Shown: in pieces, positions 16,262-23,385 of the stretch
Layout: each line of letters opens with the position of its first letter
How positions within the stretch are numbered: the stretch's first letter is position 1
From: Nonomuraea rhizosphaerae
GTDB lineage: Bacteria; Actinomycetota; Actinomycetes; Streptosporangiales; Streptosporangiaceae
Assembly: GCF_019396405.1 (NCBI RefSeq)
Contig: NZ_JAHKRL010000466.1
Span: forward strand, 1 to 36,104
Direction: 5' to 3'
DNA length: 36,104 bases
Notes under the pieces: model-generated
The model's input: only the letters and a program-made list of their open reading frames with translations
Databases searched by the model: none
What the model was told of the DNA's origin: nothing
Position numbers and translations under genes: made by a program

Positions 16262-17140
16262 CTACTCGTCCGCCTGGCCTGCCCGGCCTGCCTGATCCGT
16301 CTGGCTTGCCTGATCTTCCTGGCTCACCTGATCTGCCTGGTTCTCGTTTGTGCCTGGGCCTGCTCGTGCTCTGCCGGTCAGGGTTCGTGGGCCTGCGCCG
16401 GGGAGGGTGATGGTGAGGGAGGTCCAGACGTCTGCGATCTCGCCGGTGATCGTGCATCGGAGGAGGTGGACGTTGTTCTTCTCGGCCACCGCTGTCGCCC
16501 TGGCGCAGGCAGCTTCCGGGTCGACTATGGCCAGCCGCGCCGCGGCCAAGGCGCTCAGGTCGGCGGCGTCATGCACGCGGTGGCGGGCGACGCGTACGGA
16601 GCCCACGGTGGTGAGGATCGTGGTGATCGCCATGAGCAGGCCCATGAAGGCAACACCCCATAGCGTCGCGGAGCCTCGGTCTGAGTGGCGGCTAGGAGTC
16701 GGCGAGGATAGCGCCAGTTCGCTTGGCTTAAGCGGCTCGCTCGCCCCAAGGAGTCTGCTCGGCTTACCGAGTCCGCTTAGTTCACCGAATCCGCTTGACT
16801 CATGGAGTCCGCTTGGCTCACGGAGTCCGCTTGGCGTGCGCGCTGTGCTCGCCTCACCTGCGGTACTCGGCTCACGTGCGGTACTCGGCTCACGTGCGGT
16901 GCTCGGCCTCCTCTGCGCACCTTCCGTGCTCGGCGTGGGCATCGCGCTTGAGGTAGGCGTCGTGCTTGGCATGAGCCCTGTGCCCGGCCTGGGCCCGATG
17001 CTCCGCGTGGTCTCCATGCCCGGCGTGGGCCCGATGCTCCGCGTGGTCTCCATGCCCGACTTGAGCCCGACGGTCTCCTTGGGTGCTGTGCTCTGTGTGC
17101 TGAGGAAACTTCGGGTGTTCGACGCGCTCAGCCGCCTCAT
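16262..17140 (-). CDS. Rv3654c/TadE-like pseudopilin with repeat-expanded N- and C-termini
   Basis: 292 aa. The conserved part is at 153-265: DRGSATLWGVAFMGLLMAI (a TadE/TadG-type Glu-less prepilin helix, membrane 157-182) then VHDAADLSALAAARLAIVDP and a short beta region. Relatives such as Rv3654c are far shorter (from memory about 85 aa). Here about 150 residues precede the helix, including two copies of a 12-residue unit (GMETTRSIGP plus two residues) and about eleven hexapeptide units of the STAREP / SGLREP / SEPLKP type. The C-terminus also ends in hexapeptides (SQEDQA, SQTDQA, GRAGQA) up to the stop. The extension is translated: the ATG at 17140 has a perfect AAGGAGGT SD at 7 bases. Last gene of the tad block. 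Confidence 0.82.
   Translation of the reverse strand: MRRLSASNTRSFLSTQSTAPKETVGLKSGMETTRSIGPTPGMETTRSIGPRPGTGLMPSTTPTSSAMPTPSTEGAQRRPSTAREPSTAREPSTAGEASTARTPSGLREPSGLHESSGFGELSGLGKPSRLLGASEPLKPSELALSSPTPSRHSDRGSATLWGVAFMGLLMAITTILTTVGSVRVARHRVHDAADLSALAAARLAIVDPEAACARATAVAEKNNVHLLRCTITGEIADVWTSLTITLPGAGPRTLTGRARAGPGTNENQADQVSQEDQASQTDQAGRAGQADE
16747..16903. repeat. 18-bp period array encoding hexapeptide repeats
   Basis: Roughly residues 80-131 of the Rv3654c-like protein. Visible units include STAREP, STAREP, STAGEA, then SGLREP, SGLHES, SGFGEL, SGLGKP. Two 36-bp units lie just upstream in the gene (about 16984-17055). Confidence 0.8.
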
Positions 17141-17207
17141 GCTCTGGACCTCCTTCGGACGGGGTTATTGCAGCTCTCAGGGAGAAGTGGGCAGTGAGCG
17201 TGATGGA

Positions 17208-17281
17208 GGGGCTGTCCCTGCAGGTGGGTGGCCTTTTGCCGTCTCCCCTGACGGCGCTTTCAGCGCTTGGCTGACAGCCCC
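17208..17281 (-). ncRNA. Candidate structured RNA element in the tadE-Rv3654c-like spacer
   Basis: A 9-bp closing stem GGGGCTGTC (17208-17216) / GACAGCCCC (17273-17281) encloses GCCGTC (17238-17243) / GACGGC (17250-17255) with a 6-base loop and GCGCT (17254-17258) / AGCGC (17262-17266) with a 3-base loop. The last two overlap by two bases, so they form either a branched junction or two alternative folds. All arms are perfect. The spacer is 362 bp inside an otherwise tightly packed block, between the tadE stop and the next SD. I do not recognise a known RNA family; it could equally be a terminator or attenuator. Confidence 0.3.
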
Positions 17282-17321
17282 TCGCGTGTTGGTGCGTCTA
17301 TTTGGGCGTGATGGGGTCTCA

Positions 17322-17350
17322 GCAATGTGAGTGAGTTGTTGGCTCATTGC
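17322..17350. repeat. Inverted repeat in the tadE downstream spacer
   Basis: GCAATG (17322-17327) and CATTGC (17345-17350), extended by three more pairs past a one-base bulge. It may be the terminator of the tadE unit. Confidence 0.35.
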
Positions 17351-17502
17351 CGTGGGGCCGAGGTCGCTTGTCTGCGGGGTTGAGGCGTTTGCTCGCGCGT
17401 GCCGGTGTCTTCGCGCATACACGTCGATGCGTAGGGCGGCGGATCGTGCGCGGTGATGTGGGGGCTCGCCTCAGGTGGAGTTCGAGGCTGCGTGGTGGTG
17501 GT

Positions 17503-17883
17503 TCAGGATTCGGTGTCGGCGGTGGCGGAGGCTGCGACTTGTACGGGAGGGAGGGACGCGCCCCAGGGTGGGCGCACTGCCACTGAGATCTTTACGTTGG
17601 TGGTCGCTGAGGTGCGCGTGACGTCCACTTGCGCGGTGGGGGTTGTGGCTGAGCGGGCTAGTTGGCGTACTTCGTCCAATGGCTCGCCTCTCGCGGCGGC
17701 TCTTGCTGCGGCGCGGGCCGCGTCTACGCATTCCAGTTGAACGCCGACCGCTTGGATTGCCCACAGTGCGGCGGCGAGGACGACCATGAAGGCCGGTAGG
17801 ACCATGGCGGTCTCGGCGGTTACCGAGCCTCGTGATGCCAGCGGCTTCGCGCGCTTGGAGGTCGTCGGCGATGGGTGGGTCAT
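17503..17883 (-). CDS. tadE: TadE-family pseudopilin
   Basis: 126 aa. RGSVTAETAMVLPAFMVVLAAALWAIQAVGVQ is the TadE signature: a short charged leader, a Glu at the fifth position of the hydrophobic stretch (TAETA), then one membrane helix. Conserved VECVDAARAAARAAARGE-type residues follow (here QLECVDAARAA), then a small beta-rich ectodomain. It should be a minor pilin or assembly factor of the Tad apparatus. The ATG overlaps the stop of the DUF4244 gene by four bases (ATGA). This corresponds to Rv3655c in the mycobacterial order (from memory). Confidence 0.9.
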   Translation of the reverse strand: MTHPSPTTSKRAKPLASRGSVTAETAMVLPAFMVVLAAALWAIQAVGVQLECVDAARAAARAAARGEPLDEVRQLARSATTPTAQVDVTRTSATTNVKISVAVRPPWGASLPPVQVAASATADTES

Positions 17884-18209
17884 CCGGCGGTTTTGAGTGC
17901 CTTGTCGATGAGGCTGGAGAGCATCTCCTGCACCTCTGGACTGCTGACCACCTTGAACAGGAGCGCCGCGAAGGCACAGGCGGCGATCGTGCCCACTGCG
18001 TATTCGGCGGTGGACATGCCTCGGTCGCGATCCTGGCCCGTGCAGCGGGTCCATCTGTCGATGAGCCAGTTGTGGGGGTGAGGGGTTGGGCTGGGCGGGT
18101 TGGTGGTCGGGTGGGACTTGTGTCGGTGCTCCGGTTGGCCTTGAGGGGGTACTTGGTGGTCTTGGGCGGGGGGTGCGGTGGGGGGTGGGCTGGTTGCCGG
18201 GGCTTGCAT
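17880..18209 (-). CDS. DUF4244 Flp-pilin-like protein with proline-rich N-terminal extension
   Basis: 109 aa. The C-terminal 45 residues read DRGMSTAEYAVGTIAACAFAALLFKVVSSPEVQEML: a G/MSTAEY prepilin-like site (Glu at +5 of the helix) and one membrane segment, as in DUF4244 proteins that take the Flp pilin place in actinobacterial tad loci. Family members are usually 60-80 aa. Here about 50 residues rich in Pro, Gln and His precede the leader (MQAPATSPPPTAPPAQDHQ onward). The ATG at 18209 has a GGAGG SD 4 bases upstream, supporting translation of the extension. It is the probable major pilin subunit and is coupled to tadE by overlap. Confidence 0.85.
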   Translation of the reverse strand: MQAPATSPPPTAPPAQDHQVPPQGQPEHRHKSHPTTNPPSPTPHPHNWLIDRWTRCTGQDRDRGMSTAEYAVGTIAACAFAALLFKVVSSPEVQEMLSSLIDKALKTAG

Positions 18210-18604
18210 GGTGCCTCCAGATGGTTGGGCTGTTGGGCCGGGGTTCGTCCGGCGTGGTCCAAGGGTGACTGAGGGTGGGGTGCGGCCGTTGCCCCGAACG
18301 GAGTTCTGTGGATAAGCGCTGGGGAGGAGCTGAGGCTGTGCGTTGGGACTTTGAGATTGGGTGGGCTGTGCGTTGAGATCGGGGTGAGTGGTCGTCAGGA
18401 GTGGTCGGCGCGGTCTCTTGGGCGGGATGGGGCTGGGAGGAGGAAAGGCGTTGAGGCTCCGTGCGGGGATTGAGGAGCGGGGAGCGTTGAGGCTCTCAGG
18501 CGGGGACTGTGGCTCGTTGGGTGCGGGGATGGACAGGTGTGCGGCCTGGGTGCGGATGGGGCGTCTCTGGTGGTCGGGATGCCGCCGTTCGGTGGGCTGT
18601 GGGG
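18210..18604. other. Spacer between tadC and the pilin genes; probable internal promoter region
   Basis: 395 bp with no convincing gene. It contains a 26-bp element (18294-18319) that recurs upstream of ssd, with a perfect DnaA-box sequence (TTATCCACA, minus strand 18307-18315) inside it, and a repeated GCGTTGAGGCTC at about 18448 and 18485. It separates the pilin unit from the platform/ATPase unit and may carry the pilin promoter. Confidence 0.5.
18294..18319 (-). promoter_or_regulatory. Shared tad element, copy 1
   Basis: Reads CCGAAC, two bases, AGTTCTGTGGAT, two bases, GCGC on the plus strand, 85 bases upstream of the DUF4244 start. 22 of 26 positions equal copy 2 at 22914-22939. Confidence 0.5.
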
Positions 18605-19507
18605 TTACGGGATGGTGATCGTGGCGGCCAGGCCCGCGACTATTGGGATGATGCCGAGCAGGACGAAGGCGGGAAGGAAGCACAGGCCGAGGGGTGCTAC
18701 TGCCTTCACGCCGACGCTCCTGGCAGCCGCTACCGATGCGGCGCGGGTGGTTTCGCGGGCGTCGTCGGCCAGGCGGGTCAGTACGTCCGCCACAGGGGCT
18801 CCTGTTTGGGCCGCTCTGCTCATCGCTCGTGACAGTTGGCCGGTGGCGGGGTCGCGGGCCAGGAAGGCCCACGTGGGCTCGGGGTCGGCGCCCAGGCGGA
18901 GTTGACGGCTCACCCAGGACAGACGTTCGCCCAGCGGGCCTGCGATCGCGTTGGCGGCGATCTCCGTGGCGGCGCTCACTGGTTGTCCGGCGAGGAGGCA
19001 GGCTGCCATCAGGTCAGCGGCGAACGGCAGGTCGGCGGCTATTTGTGCGCTGGCTCGGCGGGCTGCTGGGTCCTCGCGTCGGTGGAGGACTGTGCCGACT
19101 ATCAGAGCGATGGGGATGGCGGCTACCGGGCCCGCCATGCCTCCGATGAGGGCGGCTGTGAGCAGGGCTGTGGTGGCGGCTCCGATGATCGTGCGGCGGT
19201 TGATGGGGCGACTGCTGGCGAGACGACTGTTGGTCGGATGATCGTTGATGGAACGGCTGCTGGTGGGGTCGCGGGTTGAGGTCGGGGGGTTGTCGAGCCA
19301 GCTTGGGGTGGGGGCTGGTCCGGGGGGTGAGTTGTTGGCGTTCTGGTGGGGTGGGGCGTGGGGTGCTGATTGCGGCTCTGTGGGCGGGGTCGTCGGGCGT
19401 TTTGGTGGTGGGGGTAGGAGGTGGGCCAGGCGTTCGGAGGGGGTTGTGGGGGAGATCCACAGCCAGGTGGCGGTGCAGGCGCAGATTGCGGAGAGAAGGA
19501 CGAGCAT
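18605..19507 (-). CDS. tadC: Type II secretion system F-family protein, TadC-like
   Basis: 300 aa integral membrane platform protein. An N-terminal helix (LVLLSAICACTATWLWISP) resembles that of TadB (IWLWTSPNHATTRLARL), showing that the two are paralogues. Then come a disordered Pro/Ser/Arg linker (about 30-105), two helices (TIIGAATTALLTAALIGG and GPVAAIPIALIVGTVL), a cytoplasmic T2SSF helical domain with QIAADLPFAADLMAACLLAG, and a C-terminal helix pair (LGLCFLPAFVLLGIIPIVAG). The linker contains a 20-bp direct repeat (19201-19220, 19246-19265; peptides around SSRSIN and SSRPIN). The ATG at 19507 has a weak SD. It should form the inner-membrane base with TadB. Confidence 0.88.
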   Translation of the reverse strand: MLVLLSAICACTATWLWISPTTPSERLAHLLPPPPKRPTTPPTEPQSAPHAPPHQNANNSPPGPAPTPSWLDNPPTSTRDPTSSRSINDHPTNSRLASSRPINRRTIIGAATTALLTAALIGGMAGPVAAIPIALIVGTVLHRREDPAARRASAQIAADLPFAADLMAACLLAGQPVSAATEIAANAIAGPLGERLSWVSRQLRLGADPEPTWAFLARDPATGQLSRAMSRAAQTGAPVADVLTRLADDARETTRAASVAAARSVGVKAVAPLGLCFLPAFVLLGIIPIVAGLAATITIP

Positions 19508-19643
19508 TGCGGTCCGTTCGTCGGTCGAGGTGGCCAGCTTGTTGGGGGAGGTACGGTGAGCGCCCCTTGGCGGGGGATGGGGTGAGCGCTTGAGGTTGAG
19601 GGCGTGGGTGGTACTTCTGGCGGTGGGTGTTGGCTGCGGGTGC

Positions 19644-20354
19644 TCAGGCGTTTTCTGCGTGGGTTGCCATTCGGTGGGTCCACCACAGGCCGCAGGCGTC
19701 GAGGGCGATTCCGGCCGTCAGGCAGGCGAAGCCGGGGAGGCTGCCGAAGAGGAAGCTGAGGGGGCGCATGCCCAGGGCGCTTCCCATGAGGAGGCCCAGG
19801 GCGGGGAGTGCGGCGAGCATTCTGGCGGTGGTGCGGGGGCCGGCCAGTTGTGCGGTGACGTCCTGGCGGTGGGTCTGGGCGGTGCGCAGTGTGCTGGCGA
19901 CGCGATCCACGAGGGGGGCCAGGCCGGCGCCTACTGTCACGCTGACGTTCCAGCAGGCGGCCAGGTGGTGTAGGCCCTCGCCGCCCTGAGCGGGGGCCGC
20001 TGATGACAGGGCTGTGGATACGTCGCCGCCGTCTCTTGCGGCGGCCGTCACTGGGCGCAGGGCTTCCGGGTCCGGGAAGTCGACTGCGGCGACGGCTCTG
20101 GTCAGGGCTTCGCCTGGGGTACGGCCTGCGGTCAGCTCGGCTGAAAGTGCTTGACAGAGTTCGATTGACGCTCGGCGCCAGGCGTCTGCTCGGCGGGTGG
20201 GGCTGGGGCGGATGATCAGGTGTTTTGCGGATCGCCACTGGAAGGGCTGGTGGGTGGCGGTCAGGCGGGCGAGGCGGGTTGTGGCGTGGTTGGGGGATGT
20301 CCACAGCCAGATGGCGGCTGCCGTGGACAGGGCGGCGAGGAGGGCTGTGATCAC
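19644..20354 (-). CDS. tadB: Type II secretion system F-family protein, TadB-like
   Basis: 236 aa. One N-terminal helix (ITALLAALSTAAAIWLW), a T2SSF domain with ELCQALSAELTAGRTPGEAL and WNVSVTVGAGLAPLVDRVASTLR, then two C-terminal hydrophobic helices (MLAALPALGLLMGSALGM, FGSLPGFACLTAGIALDACG). It partners TadC as the membrane platform that couples the TadA ATPase to pilin assembly. The GTG at 20354 is chosen because it begins directly at the membrane helix, with AAGGA about ten bases upstream. An upstream ATG at 20483 would add 43 unlike residues. The stop lies 136 bases before tadC. Confidence 0.87.
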   Translation of the reverse strand: MITALLAALSTAAAIWLWTSPNHATTRLARLTATHQPFQWRSAKHLIIRPSPTRRADAWRRASIELCQALSAELTAGRTPGEALTRAVAAVDFPDPEALRPVTAAARDGGDVSTALSSAAPAQGGEGLHHLAACWNVSVTVGAGLAPLVDRVASTLRTAQTHRQDVTAQLAGPRTTARMLAALPALGLLMGSALGMRPLSFLFGSLPGFACLTAGIALDACGLWWTHRMATHAENA

Positions 20355-20647
20355 GTGATTGTGGTCCTTACGGGGGCGGTCGCGCTGTGGGGTGGGAATG
20401 GGGCGGATTGGCGTTAGAGCGCGGAGCTGAAGCTGAGTGGCCGGGGGCCAAGCTTTTTTGGGGGGCGCGTTCCGGAAGGCCAAGTGCTAGGGGCCAAGTG
20501 CTGGGTCGGGGGCGGGCATAGGGACGCAAGCGGGCGAGTTGGTGGATCAGGCGGCCGGGGAGTGCGGCATGAGGCGAAGGCTGCAGAGCGCTGGCGGTCG
20601 GTGGTCGGCTGTGGGGTGACGATCGGTTCGAGGCGCGGGAGTCGTGG
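20355..20647. other. Spacer between tadA and tadB
   Basis: About 290 bp with no gene. It contains a 14-bp tandem pair GGCCAAGTGCTRGG at 20478-20505. Its core also appears in the 13-bp repeat upstream of the histidine kinase (TAGGTCCAAGTGC, 2068-2080), so it may be a dispersed element. Confidence 0.5.
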
Positions 20648-21808
20648 TCACCGGGAGGTTCGGGCTGTCAGGGCGTCGTAGCCGGGACCGGCCTGCGGGT
20701 GGCCTTGGGGGGTGAAGGTCAGGGCGGGGACGGATTCGACGAAGCCCGCTTCGTTCCGGGCCAGGAGGCAGATCTCGGCAACGCGCCGGCGGCCGTCGGG
20801 GCGGGTGCGGGTGAGGTGGATGACCACGTCGAGGGCGGCGGCCAGCTGGCTGTGGACGGCTTCTCGGCTCAGGCCCGCCGCGCATCCCAGTGCCTCCAGG
20901 CGGGGTGGCACGTCGGCCGCGGTGTTGGCATGGAGGGTGCCGCAGCCGCCTTCGTGGCCGGTGTTCAGGGCGGCCAGCAGGTCGACGACCTCGGCGCCTC
21001 GCACCTCTCCGACGACGACTCGGTCGGGGCGCATGCGGAGGGCTTGGCGTACGAGGTCTCGCAGGCCCACGCCGCCCGCGCCTTCGAGGTTGGGCGGGCG
21101 GGACTCCAGGCGTACGACGTGGGGGTGGAGGGGGCGGAGTTCGGCTGAGTCCTCGACGAGGAGGAGGCGTTCGCCGGGGTCGGCCAGGGAGAGCAGGGCG
21201 GACAGGAGGGTGGTCTTGCCGGTGCCGGTGCCGCCCGTCACGAGGAAGGCCAGCCTGGAGGTCACCATCGCGGTCAGGAGGGGGACGGCCGAGGGGGTGA
21301 TGGTGCCTGCCGCCGCCAGGTCGGGGAGGGTGAAGGTGCGTCTGGGCGGGAGGCGGAGCGACACGCAGGTGCCGCCCGTGGCGATGGGCGGGAGCACCGC
21401 GTGGAGGCGTACGCCGCCGGCCAGCCGGGCGTCCACGTACGGGGAGGCGTCGTCCAGGCGTCTGCCTGCCGCGGCGGCGAGGCGTTGGGCCAGCCTGCGT
21501 ACGGCGGCGTCGTCGGTGAAAGTGGTGGAGGTGCGGCGCAGGCCGTGGCCGTCGTCCATCCACACCTCGCGGGGGCCGTTGACCAGGACGTCCGTCACCT
21601 CGGGTGTTGCCAGGAGGGGTTCGAGGGGGCCCGCGCCTATGAGGTCGGCGCAGAGGGCTCTCGCCACGGCGAGGATCTCCGCGTCGCCGTAGACGGCCTT
21701 CTCGGCTCTCAGGGCCACGGCCACCTGGGCGGCGGTGGGCTCGACGCCGGTTCTGGCGAGGCGTACGCGGACGGCTTCGACGAGGTCGGGGGACACGCCG
21801 GGGTTCAT
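20648..21808 (-). CDS. tadA: TadA/CpaF-family secretion ATPase
   Basis: 386 aa hexameric ATPase that powers pilus/secretion assembly. An N-terminal CpaF-type domain (about 1-150, with EVTDVLVNGPREVWMDDG and DASPYVDARLAGGVRLHAVL) is followed by the motor: Walker A TGGTGTGKTT (191-200), the Asp-box LVEDSAEL, Walker B RVVVGEVRGAE (263-273) and His-box TGHEGGCGTLHA (283-294). This size and order are typical of actinobacterial TadA. The ATG overlaps the stop of ssd by four bases (ATGA). Gene order ssd-tadA-tadB-tadC equals Rv3660c-Rv3657c in mycobacteria (from memory). Cytoplasmic, bound to TadB/TadC. Confidence 0.95.
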   Translation of the reverse strand: MNPGVSPDLVEAVRVRLARTGVEPTAAQVAVALRAEKAVYGDAEILAVARALCADLIGAGPLEPLLATPEVTDVLVNGPREVWMDDGHGLRRTSTTFTDDAAVRRLAQRLAAAAGRRLDDASPYVDARLAGGVRLHAVLPPIATGGTCVSLRLPPRRTFTLPDLAAAGTITPSAVPLLTAMVTSRLAFLVTGGTGTGKTTLLSALLSLADPGERLLLVEDSAELRPLHPHVVRLESRPPNLEGAGGVGLRDLVRQALRMRPDRVVVGEVRGAEVVDLLAALNTGHEGGCGTLHANTAADVPPRLEALGCAAGLSREAVHSQLAAALDVVIHLTRTRPDGRRRVAEICLLARNEAGFVESVPALTFTPQGHPQAGPGYDALTARTSR

Positions 21809-22845
21809 GACGGAAGGAGGTCGCGCAGGAGGGAGGCGCAGAGGGCGCCCAGGACGGTGCGGGGGCCGAGGTTGGGGAGCTCGCCGCGGTTGAGGGTGGC
21901 GGGGAGGCGGGGTTGGTCGGGGAGGTGGCCTGCCGAGGGGATGCCGAGGCTGGTCGCCACCACTTCGTCGTTCAGGACGCCCGGACGGATGATCGTGCGG
22001 ATGTCGGCGGTGTGGCGGGCCGCCTCGGTGAGGACCTGGGCGGCGGCCAGCACACCTCGTACGTCGGCCGTGGTGACGAGCAGGGTGCTGGTCGCCCTGG
22101 TCAGGGCCTCGACGGCGGCCGGGTCGAGGTGGCGGGGAAGGTCGACGATCACCACGTCGAAGCCACGGCGGCCGGCTTCCAGGACCGAGCGCATGGCCTG
22201 GGCGGGGATGGGATTGATCTCGCCCCTGTGGAAGGACAGGACCGCCAGGTCGCCGAAGGCGGGCAGGGCCTCGCGGAGGGCCGTGGAGCCGACTCTGCCC
22301 TCGCGGGCCACCAGGTCCGCCCAGCGGGCGCCGTTCGACTCCTCCTGGCCCAGGAGGGCGTCTATGCCGCCGCCCAAGGGGTCGGCGTCGACCAGGAGCG
22401 TACGGAGGCGGTCGCCCGAGGCGCGCAGGGCCAGGCAGGCGGCGAGAACGCTGGCGCCCGCGCCGCCTCTGCCGCCCATGACGCACAGGACCTGGCCGGA
22501 GCGGGGATCGGGCTCCATCGCGTCGGCGAACTCCTCCACCAGGCGGCGCTCGCCCTCGGGCAGGTCGATGACGGCCTGGGCGCCGACGGTGACGCACAGG
22601 CGCCAGGTGTCGGGGTCTTCCGGGGTGCGGGTGATCAGGAGCACGCCGTCCCGGGCGGGGGGTGCGGTGGCGGCCACCGCGTCGGCGAGGTCGGGGCCTA
22701 TCACCACCAGGGGTGCGAGGTTCCAGAACGGGCGGGCGTGGGCGGGGGCGTGCGCCACGTCGAGTTGGGCGCCGGCCGCGGCGGCGATGCGGACGAGGTC
22801 GTCCAGAAGGTCGCGGTCCTCGGTGATGACCAGTGGGCGGTGCAC
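21805..22845 (-). CDS. ssd: Septum-site determining protein Ssd (CpaE/TadZ/MinD-like)
   Basis: 346 aa. An N-terminal receiver-like domain (about 1-110, VHRPLVITEDRDLLDDLVRI) and a C-terminal MinD-type ATPase fold. The P-loop reads VMGGRGGAGASVL (123-135): the deviant Walker A lysine is R126 and the second lysine is A131, so ATP hydrolysis is doubtful, as noted for Ssd proteins. Further signatures are LLVDADPLGGGIDALLG and VVIVDLPRHLDPAAV. It likely positions the Tad machine or affects division. The GTG at 22845 is chosen because GGGAG stands 7-8 bases upstream; longer frames to 23217 run through repeats and a double hairpin. First gene of the tad operon. Confidence 0.88.
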   Translation of the reverse strand: MHRPLVITEDRDLLDDLVRIAAAAGAQLDVAHAPAHARPFWNLAPLVVIGPDLADAVAATAPPARDGVLLITRTPEDPDTWRLCVTVGAQAVIDLPEGERRLVEEFADAMEPDPRSGQVLCVMGGRGGAGASVLAACLALRASGDRLRTLLVDADPLGGGIDALLGQEESNGARWADLVAREGRVGSTALREALPAFGDLAVLSFHRGEINPIPAQAMRSVLEAGRRGFDVVIVDLPRHLDPAAVEALTRATSTLLVTTADVRGVLAAAQVLTEAARHTADIRTIIRPGVLNDEVVATSLGIPSAGHLPDQPRLPATLNRGELPNLGPRTVLGALCASLLRDLLPS

Positions 22846-22913
22846 GCTGGGCTCCCTGCTGGGTGGGCGTCGGGAGGTCCCAGGGTGGTCGAGGAGGGGA
22901 GGGCCGCGTGACG

Positions 22914-22939
22914 CCGAACCCAGTTCTGTGGATGGGCGC
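22914..22939 (-). promoter_or_regulatory. Shared tad element, copy 2
   Basis: CCGAAC, two bases, AGTTCTGTGGAT, two bases, GCGC, 69 bases upstream of the ssd start. It matches copy 1 at 18294-18319 except at the variable pairs. Confidence 0.5.
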
Positions 22940-22956
22940 CGTAAGAAGCGGCAAGC

Positions 22957-23018
22957 CTGTGGATGAGCTACACGAAGGCGACCGAGCTGTGGATGAGCCA
23001 CACAGAGGCGGCTGGGCT
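22957..23018. repeat. Tandem repeat of about 30 bp with TGTGGATGAG cores
   Basis: Two units beginning CTGTGGATGAGCTACAC and CTGTGGATGAGCCACAC in direct orientation. With the element at 22914 there are three TGTGGAT cores at a spacing of about 30 bp upstream of ssd, a layout typical of cooperative protein binding. Confidence 0.55.
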
Positions 23019-23089
23019 GTGAGGGGGAGACCGCTGAAGGAGTAGCGAGGGCGCGGGCGGCACCAAGCGAGCGCTCGTCCAGAAAAGGG

Positions 23090-23155
23090 GCGACCCCCGC
23101 CGGGGGGGAGAGCGGGGGTCGCCTGATCGGTCCGGCTCCGGGGGGGTAGAGCCGG
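23090..23155. terminator. Two consecutive strong hairpins
   Basis: Hairpin 1: GCGACCCCCGC (23090-23100) / GCGGGGGTCGC (23112-23122), 11 perfect pairs, 11-base loop. Hairpin 2: CCGGCTC (23132-23138) / GAGCCGG (23149-23155), 7 pairs. Both loops are G-rich (seven Gs) on the plus strand. They stand about 245-310 bases upstream of ssd. They could insulate the operon from transcription out of the Fic side, or form part of a long ssd leader. Confidence 0.55.
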
Positions 23156-23325
23156 TCCCGTTTCAGAAGAAAGCTTTCATCACTTGACCGAGGCCTGGCA
23201 AGGGACTTGCCTACCAAACCCGTGCACAGCCGCTCCAGTTTCGGGCGATACCACCGTATGCTGCCCGATCCACTCGAGTTTCGTCGAGGAGCAATCTCGC
23301 ATTTTCGCCAAGTTTTTTCGCACCC

Positions 23326-23385
23326 TGATAACGATCACATAAACGCGATCACACTGCGTGATCGTCACAGGTTGATAACCGATCC
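23326..23385. promoter_or_regulatory. A/T-rich operator-like cluster
   Basis: A perfect palindrome CGATCAC (23346-23352) / GTGATCG (23358-23364) with a 5-base centre, another CGATCAC about 14 bases to its left, and two copies of TGATAAC(C)GATC on either side. The base composition is unlike the surroundings. It lies directly beside the stop of the doubtful 89-aa frame and upstream of the tad operon, so it may be the operon's main control region. Confidence 0.4.

Noticed and set aside
18307-18315. Perfect DnaA box, considered as part of a replication origin
   Set aside because: A single perfect box plus a few weak relatives, no dnaA/dnaN neighbours and no A/T-rich unwinding region; better explained as part of the duplicated tad element.
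23090-23155. Double hairpin considered as a tRNA or tRNA-like gene
   Set aside because: No T-arm consensus, no anticodon stem layout and no CCA; the stems are simple hairpins.
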